This document shows positions 52,489 to 60,469 of a DNA stretch of 64,000 nucleotides, piece after piece. The DNA comes from Phascolarctobacterium sp. Lineage in GTDB: Bacteria > Bacillota > Negativicutes > Acidaminococcales > Acidaminococcaceae. Made by a program: the position numbers and the translations under genes. The stretch spans positions 27,947-91,946 of the forward strand of contig JAHHUH010000003.1 of the NCBI GenBank assembly GCA_020024105.1. The letters run 5' to 3'. Under the pieces are notes generated by a model, which did no database searches, had not been told where the DNA came from, and saw only the letters and a list, made by a program, of their open reading frames with translations. How positions within the stretch are numbered: position 1 is the stretch's first letter; every line of letters starts with the position of its first letter.

Positions 52489-53865
52489 ATGGTTACCACA
52501 GAGTATCTCCATGCTGTAGAACTATTGCGGGATAAATGTCAGGGCTGCGTTGGCTGCGTAAAGGTATGTCCTACGGAGGCCATCCGTGTGCGTAATGGTA
52601 AAGCAGAAATTTTAGGAGATCGTTGTATCGACTGCGGTGCCTGTGCCGCTAAATGTCCTTACCATGCTTTTCATATTCAGGTAAATCCCTTGTCGGTTTT
52701 ATCAAAATATGCGTATAATATCGTGCTGCCACCTACTGCCCTATACGGTCAGTTTGCTCTTTCCGTCAGTAGGGAGGATATTTGGCAAAGCCTGATAAAT
52801 TTAGGCTTCAATGAAATTTTTGACGTTTCTCTAGCTGCAGAGTATGCAGCCTGTGAGCTGAAAGAATATTTAGAGCAGTATACTGGTGGAGCCAAGCCGC
52901 TTATTTCGAGCAGCTGTCCAGCTGTTTTGCGCTTAATTCAGGTAAAATTCCCTGAACTGATTAACCAGGTGGTGCCTATTTTACCACCCGAGGAGCTGGC
53001 AGCAATTTATTTACGTAAGCATGCTCCGGAACGACTGCATATGGCTCCAGAGGACATAGGTATCTGGTATATTGCACCCTGTCCGGCTAAGGAGGCTAAT
53101 ATCCGTCAGGCTGTGGACGTGGAGAACAGTGCTTTGACGGGCAGTATAGGCCTGGGCGAAATTTATGGTCTGGTATTAAAAAATTTAGGCGGTGCCGCAA
53201 TGTTACAGGTTCCTACAGGCTCTTCCTATGGTATGAGCTGGGATTTTGCCGGTGGTGAGCTGCTGGCAGCTGACCTGCCCAATGCTTTTGCCGTCCATGG
53301 TATTGAAAATATTGGTGAGCTTCTGGAACAGATTTCCATGAATAAAATGCCCCAGCTGGATTATGTGGAATGTAGTGCCTGCCAGGGGGGCTGTATTGGT
53401 GGTGTTTTGGCGGCCGAAAATAAGTTTGTGGCTGAAAGTAACCTGCAGCAGCGGGTAAGGCTGATGCGGGGTCAGGAGGGTGCTTCTAGAGAGGAGACTT
53501 TGGCTGTGACTATGAAGCTGAAGGATTTTCCTTGCTCTAAAGATTACCATAAGGAACTGGTGGCAAGACCTATGATGCAGCTTGATGATGATATTATGGA
53601 GGCCATGCGTAAGTTTGAAAGAATGGAAGAGGTCCTTTGTGCATTGCCCGGTCTGGATTGCGGTGCCTGTGGTGCTCCCAGCTGTCAATGTCTGGCAGAG
53701 GATATTGTGCAGGGCAAGGCTCATGAAATAGATTGTATTTTTAAATTACGTAGCAGTGTACATAAATTAGCTCAAGGTATGGCTGACCTGGTAAAGCAGA
53801 TACCCATCTCCCATGAACCGGAGCCTCTGAACACAGTGGAGGATGATAATGATGAAGGTAAATGA
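52489..53865 (+). CDS. HfsB-like iron-sulfur protein with [FeFe]-hydrogenase-like domain
   Basis: The 458-residue protein has two N-terminal 4Fe-4S motifs (CQGCVGCVKVCP and CIDCGACAAKCP), a core related to the [FeFe]-hydrogenase large domain, and a C-terminal Fe-S module with CGACGAPSCQCLAEDIV. The three H-cluster loops are altered: SSSCPAVLRLI in place of TSCSPGW, APCPAKEAN in place of PCTAKK, and CSACQGGCIGG in place of MACPGGCIGGGG. Cysteines remain but the surroundings differ, so it is more likely a sensory or electron-transfer relative than a hydrogen-producing enzyme. The true HydA is encoded 4.4 kb downstream. Confidence 0.85.
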   Translation: MVTTEYLHAVELLRDKCQGCVGCVKVCPTEAIRVRNGKAEILGDRCIDCGACAAKCPYHAFHIQVNPLSVLSKYAYNIVLPPTALYGQFALSVSREDIWQSLINLGFNEIFDVSLAAEYAACELKEYLEQYTGGAKPLISSSCPAVLRLIQVKFPELINQVVPILPPEELAAIYLRKHAPERLHMAPEDIGIWYIAPCPAKEANIRQAVDVENSALTGSIGLGEIYGLVLKNLGGAAMLQVPTGSSYGMSWDFAGGELLAADLPNAFAVHGIENIGELLEQISMNKMPQLDYVECSACQGGCIGGVLAAENKFVAESNLQQRVRLMRGQEGASREETLAVTMKLKDFPCSKDYHKELVARPMMQLDDDIMEAMRKFERMEEVLCALPGLDCGACGAPSCQCLAEDIVQGKAHEIDCIFKLRSSVHKLAQGMADLVKQIPISHEPEPLNTVEDDNDEGK

Positions 53866-54184
53866 ATTAATGTCTGCGTTAAATCTGAAATTGTTGACTC
53901 CCAATGTCAGTCTGACGGGAGAAATTAAGGGAGGCTATGCTTCTGATTTACTGAGCAATGTGATGGGACAGGCCCAGCCAAAAATGGTTTGGGTAACCAT
54001 GCAGGGTCATCAGAACGTAGCGGCAGTCGCTTCTCTGATTGGCCTGGCAGCTGTTATTGTAGCGGGAGGCGCACCTGTAGGTGAGGATACCTTGGCTAAG
54101 GCGGAGCTGAATGAGGTTGTAATCTTTTCTACTAGTATGCCAGCCTTTGAAGTAGTAGGTAAAATTTACAGCTTAGGCGTGTAG
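53852..54184 (+). CDS. Second DRTGG-domain protein
   Basis: The 110-residue protein is a paralogue of the DRTGG protein two genes upstream (KLLTPNVSLTGEIKGGYASDLLSNVMGQ, then AAVIVAGGAPVGEDTLAKAELNEVVIFSTS). I use ATG 53852, 9 bases from GGAGG; ATGs at 53843 and 53849 are alternatives. It overlaps the HfsB-like gene by 14 bases. Two DRTGG proteins flanking an HATPase and an HfsB-like protein suggest a ligand-sensing pair. Confidence 0.78.
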   Translation: MKVNELMSALNLKLLTPNVSLTGEIKGGYASDLLSNVMGQAQPKMVWVTMQGHQNVAAVASLIGLAAVIVAGGAPVGEDTLAKAELNEVVIFSTSMPAFEVVGKIYSLGV

Positions 54185-54188
54185 GACT

Positions 54189-54959
54189 ATGCAACAGGTT
54201 GTAGCAGATTTTCACATTCATACTCTGCTTTCTCCCTGTGCGGAGGTAGAAATGACACCGCATCATATTGTAATGCGTGCAGCAGAATTCGGTATTGGTG
54301 CTATTTCTATTACGGACCACAATGGCTCAGCCAATATATCGGCAGCGCTGAAGGCTGGAGAGCGTTACGGTGTGAAGGTTTTTCCTGGGATGGAAGTAGA
54401 ATGTGTGGAGGAAGCCCATATCTTGGCTTTATTTGACACCCTGGAGCAAAGTCGGCAGTGGCAGCAGCTGGTAGATAAAAAGATGAGTGGGCTTAAGAAT
54501 AATGCAGAAAAATTGGGTGCCCAGTTCGTCGTGGATGATGATGATAATTTTTTGTGGGAGGAAGAGCGGATGCTGGCTGCTCCCACGAAAATGACAGCTA
54601 AAGAGGTAGTGGAGCAGGTGGAGGCCCTAGGTGGGATAACTATTGCCGCCCATATAGACAGACCATCCAATAGTATTATTGGACAATTAGGCTTTATTGA
54701 GCCTGATTTTGGGTTTGTGGCCGCAGAGATATCCCGTGCCGGCTGGAATAGGAATTTACAAAGTAAATTACAGCGTCTGGCAGGCTTTCTACCATATGTT
54801 ACTGATTCTGATGCCCATAATATATATGATTTTATTGAAGGACCTAAGAATATTTTACAGGTGGAGGAGCTGTCCATTGCTGAAATTAAATTGGCCCTTC
54901 AACACAAGGGGGGGCGGTCTATTAAGCCTGGTCATTTTTTAGACGTAGATTTACGTTAA
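54189..54959 (+). CDS. PHP-domain phosphoesterase-like protein
   Basis: The 256-residue protein shows the four PHP motifs: DFHIHTLLSPCAE, ITDHNGSANISA, AAHIDRP and DSDAHNIYD. These His and Asp residues bind a trinuclear metal site. Members include histidinol phosphatases and nucleotide phosphoesterases. A copy next to hydrogenase genes is common in Firmicutes, but its substrate is unknown. It ends the regulatory operon, with the start 4 bases after the DRTGG gene. Confidence 0.85.
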   Translation: MQQVVADFHIHTLLSPCAEVEMTPHHIVMRAAEFGIGAISITDHNGSANISAALKAGERYGVKVFPGMEVECVEEAHILALFDTLEQSRQWQQLVDKKMSGLKNNAEKLGAQFVVDDDDNFLWEEERMLAAPTKMTAKEVVEQVEALGGITIAAHIDRPSNSIIGQLGFIEPDFGFVAAEISRAGWNRNLQSKLQRLAGFLPYVTDSDAHNIYDFIEGPKNILQVEELSIAEIKLALQHKGGRSIKPGHFLDVDLR

Positions 54960-54989
54960 GTAATTGATATTGGAGCGAATAGATAAGTA

Positions 54990-55018
54990 TTGTACACTTA
55001 AACTAAATATGCTATACT
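54990..55018 (+). promoter_or_regulatory. Promoter of the bifurcating hydrogenase operon
   Basis: TTGTAC (54990-54995), 17 bases, TATACT (55013-55018), 41 bases upstream of the NuoE-like gene. Confidence 0.7.
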
Positions 55019-55058
55019 ATTTACGATGCGATAATACTTAGAGTAAAGGAGAATTATT

Positions 55059-55556
55059 ATGAGCCTTATTGATCACAAATGTAGTTGCTGTGGCGGTGAT
55101 AACCCGGAGAAGGTTAAAGTGGATGCCATCCTAGCTAAATACGCCGGCAAGCAGGGTTCCCTAATTCCGATTTTGCAAGAAGTACAGGGTATGTATAATT
55201 ATCTACCCAAGGATGTATTGGAGTATGTAGCGGAACAAACAAAGATTCCTGTTTCTGAAATTTATGGCGTTGTAACCTTCTATTCTTTGTTTCATTTGAA
55301 TCCTCGTGGACGCAATATTATCCGTGTGTGTCAAGGTACTGCCTGCCATGTACGTGGAGGTAAAACTATTTTACAAAAAATTGAAAAGGAGTTAGGCATC
55401 AAAGCTGGTGAAACCACTCCTGATTTGCGCTTTACCCTGGAGACTGTAGCCTGCATCGGTGCATGTGGCTTAGCTCCAGTTATGCAGATTAATGATGATA
55501 CCCATGGACGTCTTACTCCTGATAAATTACCGGCAATCCTGAAAAGGTATGAATGA
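55059..55556 (+). CDS. hndA: NuoE-like [2Fe-2S] subunit of the bifurcating hydrogenase (HydC/HndA type)
   Basis: The 165-residue protein is a thioredoxin-fold 2Fe-2S protein of the NuoE family. Its cluster ligands are CQGTACHVRGG and CIGACGLAP. The helical N-terminus (LIPILQEVQGMYNYLPKDVLEYVAE) is typical. It passes electrons between the NuoF-like flavin subunit and HydA. An extra CSCCGG motif sits at the N-terminus. Confidence 0.93.
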   Translation: MSLIDHKCSCCGGDNPEKVKVDAILAKYAGKQGSLIPILQEVQGMYNYLPKDVLEYVAEQTKIPVSEIYGVVTFYSLFHLNPRGRNIIRVCQGTACHVRGGKTILQKIEKELGIKAGETTPDLRFTLETVACIGACGLAPVMQINDDTHGRLTPDKLPAILKRYE

Positions 55557-55559
55557 TAA

Positions 55560-56117
55560 ATGCGTGAACTGTCTCTGCATATTTTAGATTTAGCGCAGAA
55601 TTGCGTTGCGGCAGCTGCGAAAAATATTCACCTGACCGTCAATGAGGATGAGCAGGGCTTTTTCGTAATTACCGTAGCAGATGATGGTCGTGGCATGAGT
55701 GAAGAGCTGGTACGTCAGGTACGTGACCCCTTTGTTACCTCGCGGAAAACACGCAAGGTGGGTATGGGTATTCCTTTCATGGATATGGTTGCACAACAGT
55801 GCGGAGGCCATGTGGATATTAAATCCAGTTTAGGTCAGGGTACAGAAATCAAGGCTTACTTTGAAAAGGATAATATAGACCGACCGCCCCTGGGTGACTT
55901 AGCTTCTAGTATAAAGGTACTTTTAGTTGGAGCACCGGAAATTGATGTAGTCCTAGATTATATTCGACCTCCCCGAAGCTTGCATTTTGCTACTAAGGAG
56001 GTACGTGAGATTTTAGGACCGACGGCAGATTTTACTAACCCTGCAGTTTATCAATGGGTGGAGGAATATTTACGACAAGAAATTGCTCGTGTCCAGGGCA
56101 AGGAGGATGTAGGATGA
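55560..56117 (+). CDS. Histidine-kinase-like HATPase protein in the hydrogenase operon
   Basis: The 185-residue protein holds a GHKL ATP-binding domain (N-box LDLAQNCVAAAAKNI, G1 ADDGRGM, G2 KVGMGIPFM, then GQGTEIKAYF) and about 70 further residues with no clear domain. It lacks a phospho-acceptor His and any sensor. The same gene type lies between hydC and hydB in many bifurcating-hydrogenase operons, so a regulatory or assembly role is plausible. It overlaps the next gene (ATGA). Confidence 0.85.
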   Translation: MRELSLHILDLAQNCVAAAAKNIHLTVNEDEQGFFVITVADDGRGMSEELVRQVRDPFVTSRKTRKVGMGIPFMDMVAQQCGGHVDIKSSLGQGTEIKAYFEKDNIDRPPLGDLASSIKVLLVGAPEIDVVLDYIRPPRSLHFATKEVREILGPTADFTNPAVYQWVEEYLRQEIARVQGKEDVG

Positions 56118-56482
56118 AAAGTTTAGCAGATTTACATGCATTACGTGAAAAATTAAAAAAAGATATAAAATTGCGCAAAAATGAAGGCACTGTTATTATC
56201 GTTGGTATGGGTACCTGTGGTATTGCTGCAGGCGCACGCGAGGTAATGGCCGCTATTCTGGATGAATTGGCTGTACGAAATTTAAATGATGTACAGGTAC
56301 GCCAGACTGGTTGTATCGGCATGTGTGAACAGGAAGTACTGGTTGATGTAGTGCGTCCTGGTGAACCTCGTATTACCTATGGTAAAGTAACTCCTGCAGA
56401 TGTTAAAAAAATTATTGCGGAGCATGTGGTTAACGGCCGTATCGTCGAAGATATGGTAGTTGGCAAGTTGTCCCAAGATTAA
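56114..56482 (+). CDS. hndB: Thioredoxin-like [2Fe-2S] ferredoxin (HndB type)
   Basis: The 122-residue protein is a shethna/NuoE-like 2Fe-2S ferredoxin with ligands in VGMGTCGIAAGAR and RQTGCIGMCEQE. HndB-type subunits occur in NAD(P)-linked bifurcating hydrogenases. The start overlaps the preceding stop; NuoF follows after 18 bases. Confidence 0.9.
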   Translation: MKSLADLHALREKLKKDIKLRKNEGTVIIVGMGTCGIAAGAREVMAAILDELAVRNLNDVQVRQTGCIGMCEQEVLVDVVRPGEPRITYGKVTPADVKKIIAEHVVNGRIVEDMVVGKLSQD

Positions 56483-56500
56483 TGGAGGAGGAGATAACTG

Positions 56501-58291
56501 ATGCAGCATATTAGAGCGCATGTTTTGGTTTGTAACGGCACTGGTTGCAAGGCTGCTGGTGCAGAAAAGCTGATGACCAGCTTTGAAAAATGGTTAAAGA
56601 AATATAATTTACAGGATGAGGTAGCAGTAGTTCCTACCGGCTGCCATGGCTTCTGCGAGCATGGTCCGCTGGTTATCGTTTATCCTGAAGGAACCTTTTA
56701 TTGCCGTGTGCAGGAAAAGGATGTTAAGGATATTGTCGAAAACCATCTGTATAAAGGACGTATCGTTGAAAGACTGTTATATCATGAACCTCTCACCCAT
56801 GAACAGGTTCCCGATTATTCAGAGATTGGTTTCTATAAGAAACAGGAACGTCTCGTATTGAAGAATTGCGGTGCTATCAATCCTGAAGAAATAGAAGAAT
56901 ATATTGCCGTGGGCGGTTATGAAGCCCTGATTAAGGCTATTACCACCATGACTCCTGATGGAGTCATTGATGAGGTAAAAAAATCCGGCCTGCGTGGTCG
57001 TGGTGGCGGCGGCTTCCCCACTGGCTTGAAATGGGGCTTTGCTAAACAGTCCGTCAGCGATAAGAAATATGTTATTTGTAATGCCGACGAAGGTGACCCG
57101 GGTGCATTTATGGACCGTAGTGTTCTGGAAGGCGATCCCCATCGCGTCTTAGAGGGCATGGCCATCTGCGGTTATGCTATTGGCGCCGATGAGGGCTATA
57201 TTTATGTACGTGCTGAATATCCTCTGGCAATTAAACGTTTGCGTATAGCAATTGAACAGGCAGAGGCTATGGGCCTTTTAGGTGATAATATTTTTGATAG
57301 CGGCTTCAGCTTCCATATCCATATTAAAGAGGGTGCCGGTGCCTTCGTCTGTGGTGAAGAAACTGCACTGATGGCTTCTATTGAAGGTAAACGTGGTATG
57401 CCCCGTCCTCGTCCTCCTTTCCCTGCTGTTTCCGGCTTATGGGGAAAACCGACCAATATCAATAACGTAGAAACCTTTGCTAACGTAGCTCAGATTATCG
57501 TTAATGGTGCAGACTGGTACTGCCAGTTCGGTACGGAGAAGTCCAAAGGTACGAAGGTATTTGCTCTGACTGGTAAGATTAATAATACCGGTCTAGCAGA
57601 GGTTCCCATGGGTATAACCATGCGGGAAATTATTTATGATATCGGTGGCGGTATCACCGATGGTAAGAAGTTTAAAGCTGTACAAATTGGTGGTCCCTCC
57701 GGTGGCTGTCTACCCGAAAGTATGTTGGACCTGCCGGTGGATTATGATTCACTGATAGCGGCTGGTGCGATGATGGGTAGTGGTGGCTTAGTTGTTATGG
57801 ACGAAGACACCTGTATGGTGGATGTTGCCAAGTTCTTCCTGAACTTTACCCAGTCTGAGTCCTGTGGTAAGTGTACTCCCTGCCGTGAGGGTACCAAGAG
57901 AATGCTGGAAATTCTGAATCGTATCACTGAAGGCGAAGGACGCGAGGGTGATATTGAGCTTTTGGAGAGTCTGGCGTACACAATTAAAGAAACTGCTCTC
58001 TGTGGTTTAGGTCAAACTGCTCCTAACCCTGTCTTGAGTACATTGAAGTACTTCCGTAATGAATATGAAGCGCATATCAAGGAAAAACGCTGTCCTGCTA
58101 AGGTTTGCGAAAAGATGGTAGGCTTCACTATTACTGATAATTGCCGTGGCTGTGGTCTTTGTGCTAAGAATTGTCCGGTACAGGCAATTTCCGGTAAGCC
58201 TAGAGAAAAATATGTTATTGACCAGGCAGCCTGCATTAAATGTGGTGCATGCTTCAGTGCATGTCCCTTTAAGGCGATTGAGAAGGGTTGA
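56501..58291 (+). CDS. hndC: NuoF-like flavin/NAD(H)-binding subunit of the bifurcating hydrogenase (HndC/HydB type)
   Basis: The 596-residue protein has an N-terminal thioredoxin-like 2Fe-2S domain (CNGTGCKAAG, CHGFCEHGPL), a central FMN and NADH site (GLRGRGGGGFPTG and CNADEGDPGAFMD), the 4Fe-4S binding ESCGKCTPCREG, and two C-terminal 4Fe-4S motifs (CRGCGLCAKNCP, CIKCGACFSACP). It splits electrons between NAD(H) and ferredoxin together with HydA. The cofactor could be NADH or NADPH; the sequence alone does not decide. Confidence 0.95.
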   Translation: MQHIRAHVLVCNGTGCKAAGAEKLMTSFEKWLKKYNLQDEVAVVPTGCHGFCEHGPLVIVYPEGTFYCRVQEKDVKDIVENHLYKGRIVERLLYHEPLTHEQVPDYSEIGFYKKQERLVLKNCGAINPEEIEEYIAVGGYEALIKAITTMTPDGVIDEVKKSGLRGRGGGGFPTGLKWGFAKQSVSDKKYVICNADEGDPGAFMDRSVLEGDPHRVLEGMAICGYAIGADEGYIYVRAEYPLAIKRLRIAIEQAEAMGLLGDNIFDSGFSFHIHIKEGAGAFVCGEETALMASIEGKRGMPRPRPPFPAVSGLWGKPTNINNVETFANVAQIIVNGADWYCQFGTEKSKGTKVFALTGKINNTGLAEVPMGITMREIIYDIGGGITDGKKFKAVQIGGPSGGCLPESMLDLPVDYDSLIAAGAMMGSGGLVVMDEDTCMVDVAKFFLNFTQSESCGKCTPCREGTKRMLEILNRITEGEGREGDIELLESLAYTIKETALCGLGQTAPNPVLSTLKYFRNEYEAHIKEKRCPAKVCEKMVGFTITDNCRGCGLCAKNCPVQAISGKPREKYVIDQAACIKCGACFSACPFKAIEKG

Positions 58292-58306
58292 GGAGGAGCG
58301 TAGAAA

Positions 58307-60034
58307 ATGGCTAATATGGTAAATTTGACTATTAATGGTAAAAAAGTACAAGCTCTTCAAGGCTCCACTGTCCTGGAGGCAGCTCGTGCTAATGGTATTT
58401 ATATTCCTACCTTATGCTACCATCCGGATTTGAAGCCAGAGGGTGCCTGCCGTCTGTGTATGGTAGAAGCTAGTGGTGCCCGTACTCTGGTGGCCTCCTG
58501 CGTTTATCCTGTTGCTGAGGGAATGGAGGTTAAGACTAATACTGCTAAGGTACGTGCGGCTAGAAGGACTATTGTCGAACTATTGCTGGCTAACCATCCC
58601 AAGGATTGCTTATCCTGTCAAAAGAACGGTGACTGTGAATTACAAAAAATTGCAGCTGATCTGGGCTTAAGAAAAATCCGCTTTGAAGGCGGTGCGACTA
58701 AGGTACCTAAGATGGATTATAGTAATCCCTCTTTAGTACGTGATCAGGAAAAGTGCATTCTTTGCGGTCGTTGCGTCCGCGTCTGCCGCGATGTACAGGG
58801 CATGAGCGTTTACGGCTTTGTTGGTCGTGGCTTTAATACGGTTGTTTCTCCAGCCTTTGGTAATGGACTGGGCGAGGCTGCCTGCAGCTACTGTGGTCAA
58901 TGCGCTAATGTTTGTCCTACCGGCGCAATTATGGAAAAGGATGATACGGATAAGGTATGGGAAGCAATTGCCGATCCGGAGAAGGTGGTCATTGTACAAA
59001 CAGCTCCCTCCGTACGTGTTGCCCTCGGTGAAGAATTAGGCATTCCTGTAGGTAATGTGGTGACCGGTAAAATGGTAGCAGCTCTACGCCAATTAGGATT
59101 TGATAAGGTATTTGATACTAATTTCTCCGCCGATCTGACAATTATGGAAGAAGGTCATGAATTCCTGGATCGTCTGCAGAATGGTGGGGTACTGCCCATG
59201 ATTACCTCCTGCAGCCCTGGTTGGGTTAATATGATCGAGTTAAAATATCCTGAGCTGTTGCCCCATTTGTCCACTGCTAAATCCCCTCAAGGGATGTTTG
59301 GCGCGGTAGCTAAGACTTATTTTGCTGAGAAGGCAGGCATTGACCCGGCGAAGATTGTTTGCGTATCTGTAATGCCCTGTACCGCGAAAAAGGCTGAGGC
59401 TGCGCGTCCTGAATTGTGCGATAGCGGTTACCGTGATGTAGATATCGTTATTACTACACGTGAGCTAGGTCGTATGATTCGTGAAGCAGGTATCGATTTT
59501 GAGAATCTGACTGATGAAGAGTATGATTCTCCCTTGGGTACCAGCTCCGGAGCAGCTGTTATCTTCGGTATTACCGGTGGCGTTATGGAAGCAGCCTTAC
59601 GCACTGTGGCTGATGTAGTGGCTGGCAAATCTCTGGACAAGGTTGATTACCAGGAAGTACGTGGCATGGCTGAAACTAGGGAAGCAGTTATTGACATAGG
59701 AGAAACAAAGGTAAAGGTAGCAGTAGTCAATACTCTGAAATCTGCAAAGGAAATGCTGGAGCGTATCAAAGCAGGTACCGCGGATTACCAGTTTATTGAA
59801 GTTATGGCTTGTCCTGGTGGCTGCATCGGTGGTGGCGGTCAACCCATTCCTGTAAATCAGGAAATCAGGAAAAAACGCCGTGAGGCATTACTTTCCTGTG
59901 ACCAGGCCTCTGTTATCAGAAAATCCCATGAAAATCCAGAAATTATTACATTATATGAAACTTGGATGGGAAAACCCTTAGGAGAAAGAGCACATCGTCT
60001 ACTCCACACGCACTTTACACCCCAAAAACGATAA
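58307..60034 (+). CDS. hydA: [FeFe]-hydrogenase catalytic subunit (HydA/HndD type)
   Basis: The 575-residue protein is a complete [FeFe]-hydrogenase. The N-terminus has a plant-type 2Fe-2S domain (GACRLCMVE), a His-Cys3 cluster (HPKDCLSCQKNGDC) and two 4Fe-4S motifs (CILCGRCVRVCRD, CSYCGQCANVCP). The H-cluster motifs TSCSPGW, MPCTAKKAE and MACPGGCIGGGGQ are all canonical, as is the short C-terminal small-subunit-like tail. With the three genes before it, it forms a soluble electron-bifurcating complex linking hydrogen, ferredoxin and NAD(P)H. The maturases HydE, F and G are not in the window. Confidence 0.97.
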   Translation: MANMVNLTINGKKVQALQGSTVLEAARANGIYIPTLCYHPDLKPEGACRLCMVEASGARTLVASCVYPVAEGMEVKTNTAKVRAARRTIVELLLANHPKDCLSCQKNGDCELQKIAADLGLRKIRFEGGATKVPKMDYSNPSLVRDQEKCILCGRCVRVCRDVQGMSVYGFVGRGFNTVVSPAFGNGLGEAACSYCGQCANVCPTGAIMEKDDTDKVWEAIADPEKVVIVQTAPSVRVALGEELGIPVGNVVTGKMVAALRQLGFDKVFDTNFSADLTIMEEGHEFLDRLQNGGVLPMITSCSPGWVNMIELKYPELLPHLSTAKSPQGMFGAVAKTYFAEKAGIDPAKIVCVSVMPCTAKKAEAARPELCDSGYRDVDIVITTRELGRMIREAGIDFENLTDEEYDSPLGTSSGAAVIFGITGGVMEAALRTVADVVAGKSLDKVDYQEVRGMAETREAVIDIGETKVKVAVVNTLKSAKEMLERIKAGTADYQFIEVMACPGGCIGGGGQPIPVNQEIRKKRREALLSCDQASVIRKSHENPEIITLYETWMGKPLGERAHRLLHTHFTPQKR

Positions 60035-60055
60035 AATTGATAAATTAATACTATA

Positions 60056-60094
60056 AAAACACCCTCTTAATATTATATTGAGAGGGTGTTTTTA
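60056..60094 (+). terminator. Terminator of the hydrogenase operon
   Basis: AAAACACCCTCT pairs perfectly with AGAGGGTGTTTT, followed by TTATAAAA. Confidence 0.92.
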
Positions 60095-60114
60095 TAAAAT
60101 TGTAAAGAAAATAC

Positions 60115-60143
60115 TTGCTATGTTACACTTTTCTTGGTATGAT
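60115..60143 (+). promoter_or_regulatory. Promoter of the CoA-transferase gene
   Basis: TTGCTA (60115-60120), 17 bases, TATGAT (60138-60143). A second -10-like TATAAT lies at 60233-60238 with a poor -35. The main start would leave a leader of about 320 bases. Confidence 0.65.
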
Positions 60144-60239
60144 AGTAGACGTCAGTAAAAAAGCACATTGAAAGCTCTAAAAAGGGAGTAAAATAATTTT
60201 TAAAAAGTATGTGAATAATTTTTAAAATGTGTTATAATC

Positions 60240-60435
60240 TTTACAGACGATTGAAGAACCAAATTACTGCTCTTGTTGTAAAAGGCAGGAGTTTTTTAAT
60301 GCATGTCGAATATTATACCTGAGCGAATGTGAGGGAGAAATTACTGCACATGAGCTGCCAAATTAAGAGTAAAATCTTAGCTTATGTTCTTAAAGAATGT
60401 GGCTAAGTTTTATTAAATGGGAGGTAACTCCCGCA
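60240..60435 (+). promoter_or_regulatory. Structured leader of the CoA-transferase gene, possible attenuator
   Basis: Three hairpins can be read: CTCTTG/CAGGAG followed by TTTTTT (to about 60298), CTTAGC/GCTAAG followed by TTTTATT (about 60382-60418), and GGGAG/CTCCC (60420-60433). The first two look like intrinsic terminators ahead of the gene. AAATTACTGC occurs twice (60261-60270, 60338-60347), and GGCAG (60283-60287) can pair either with the first copy's neighbourhood or with CTGCC at 60355-60359. I could not match this to a known riboswitch. Confidence 0.45.
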
Positions 60436-60469
60436 AATGTCCTAAAATCATTTAAGGAGGAAGGTAAAA

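Noticed and set aside
52489..53865. HfsB-like protein as a second active [FeFe]-hydrogenase
   Set aside because: All three H-cluster loop motifs depart from the consensus kept in the true HydA at 58307-60034.
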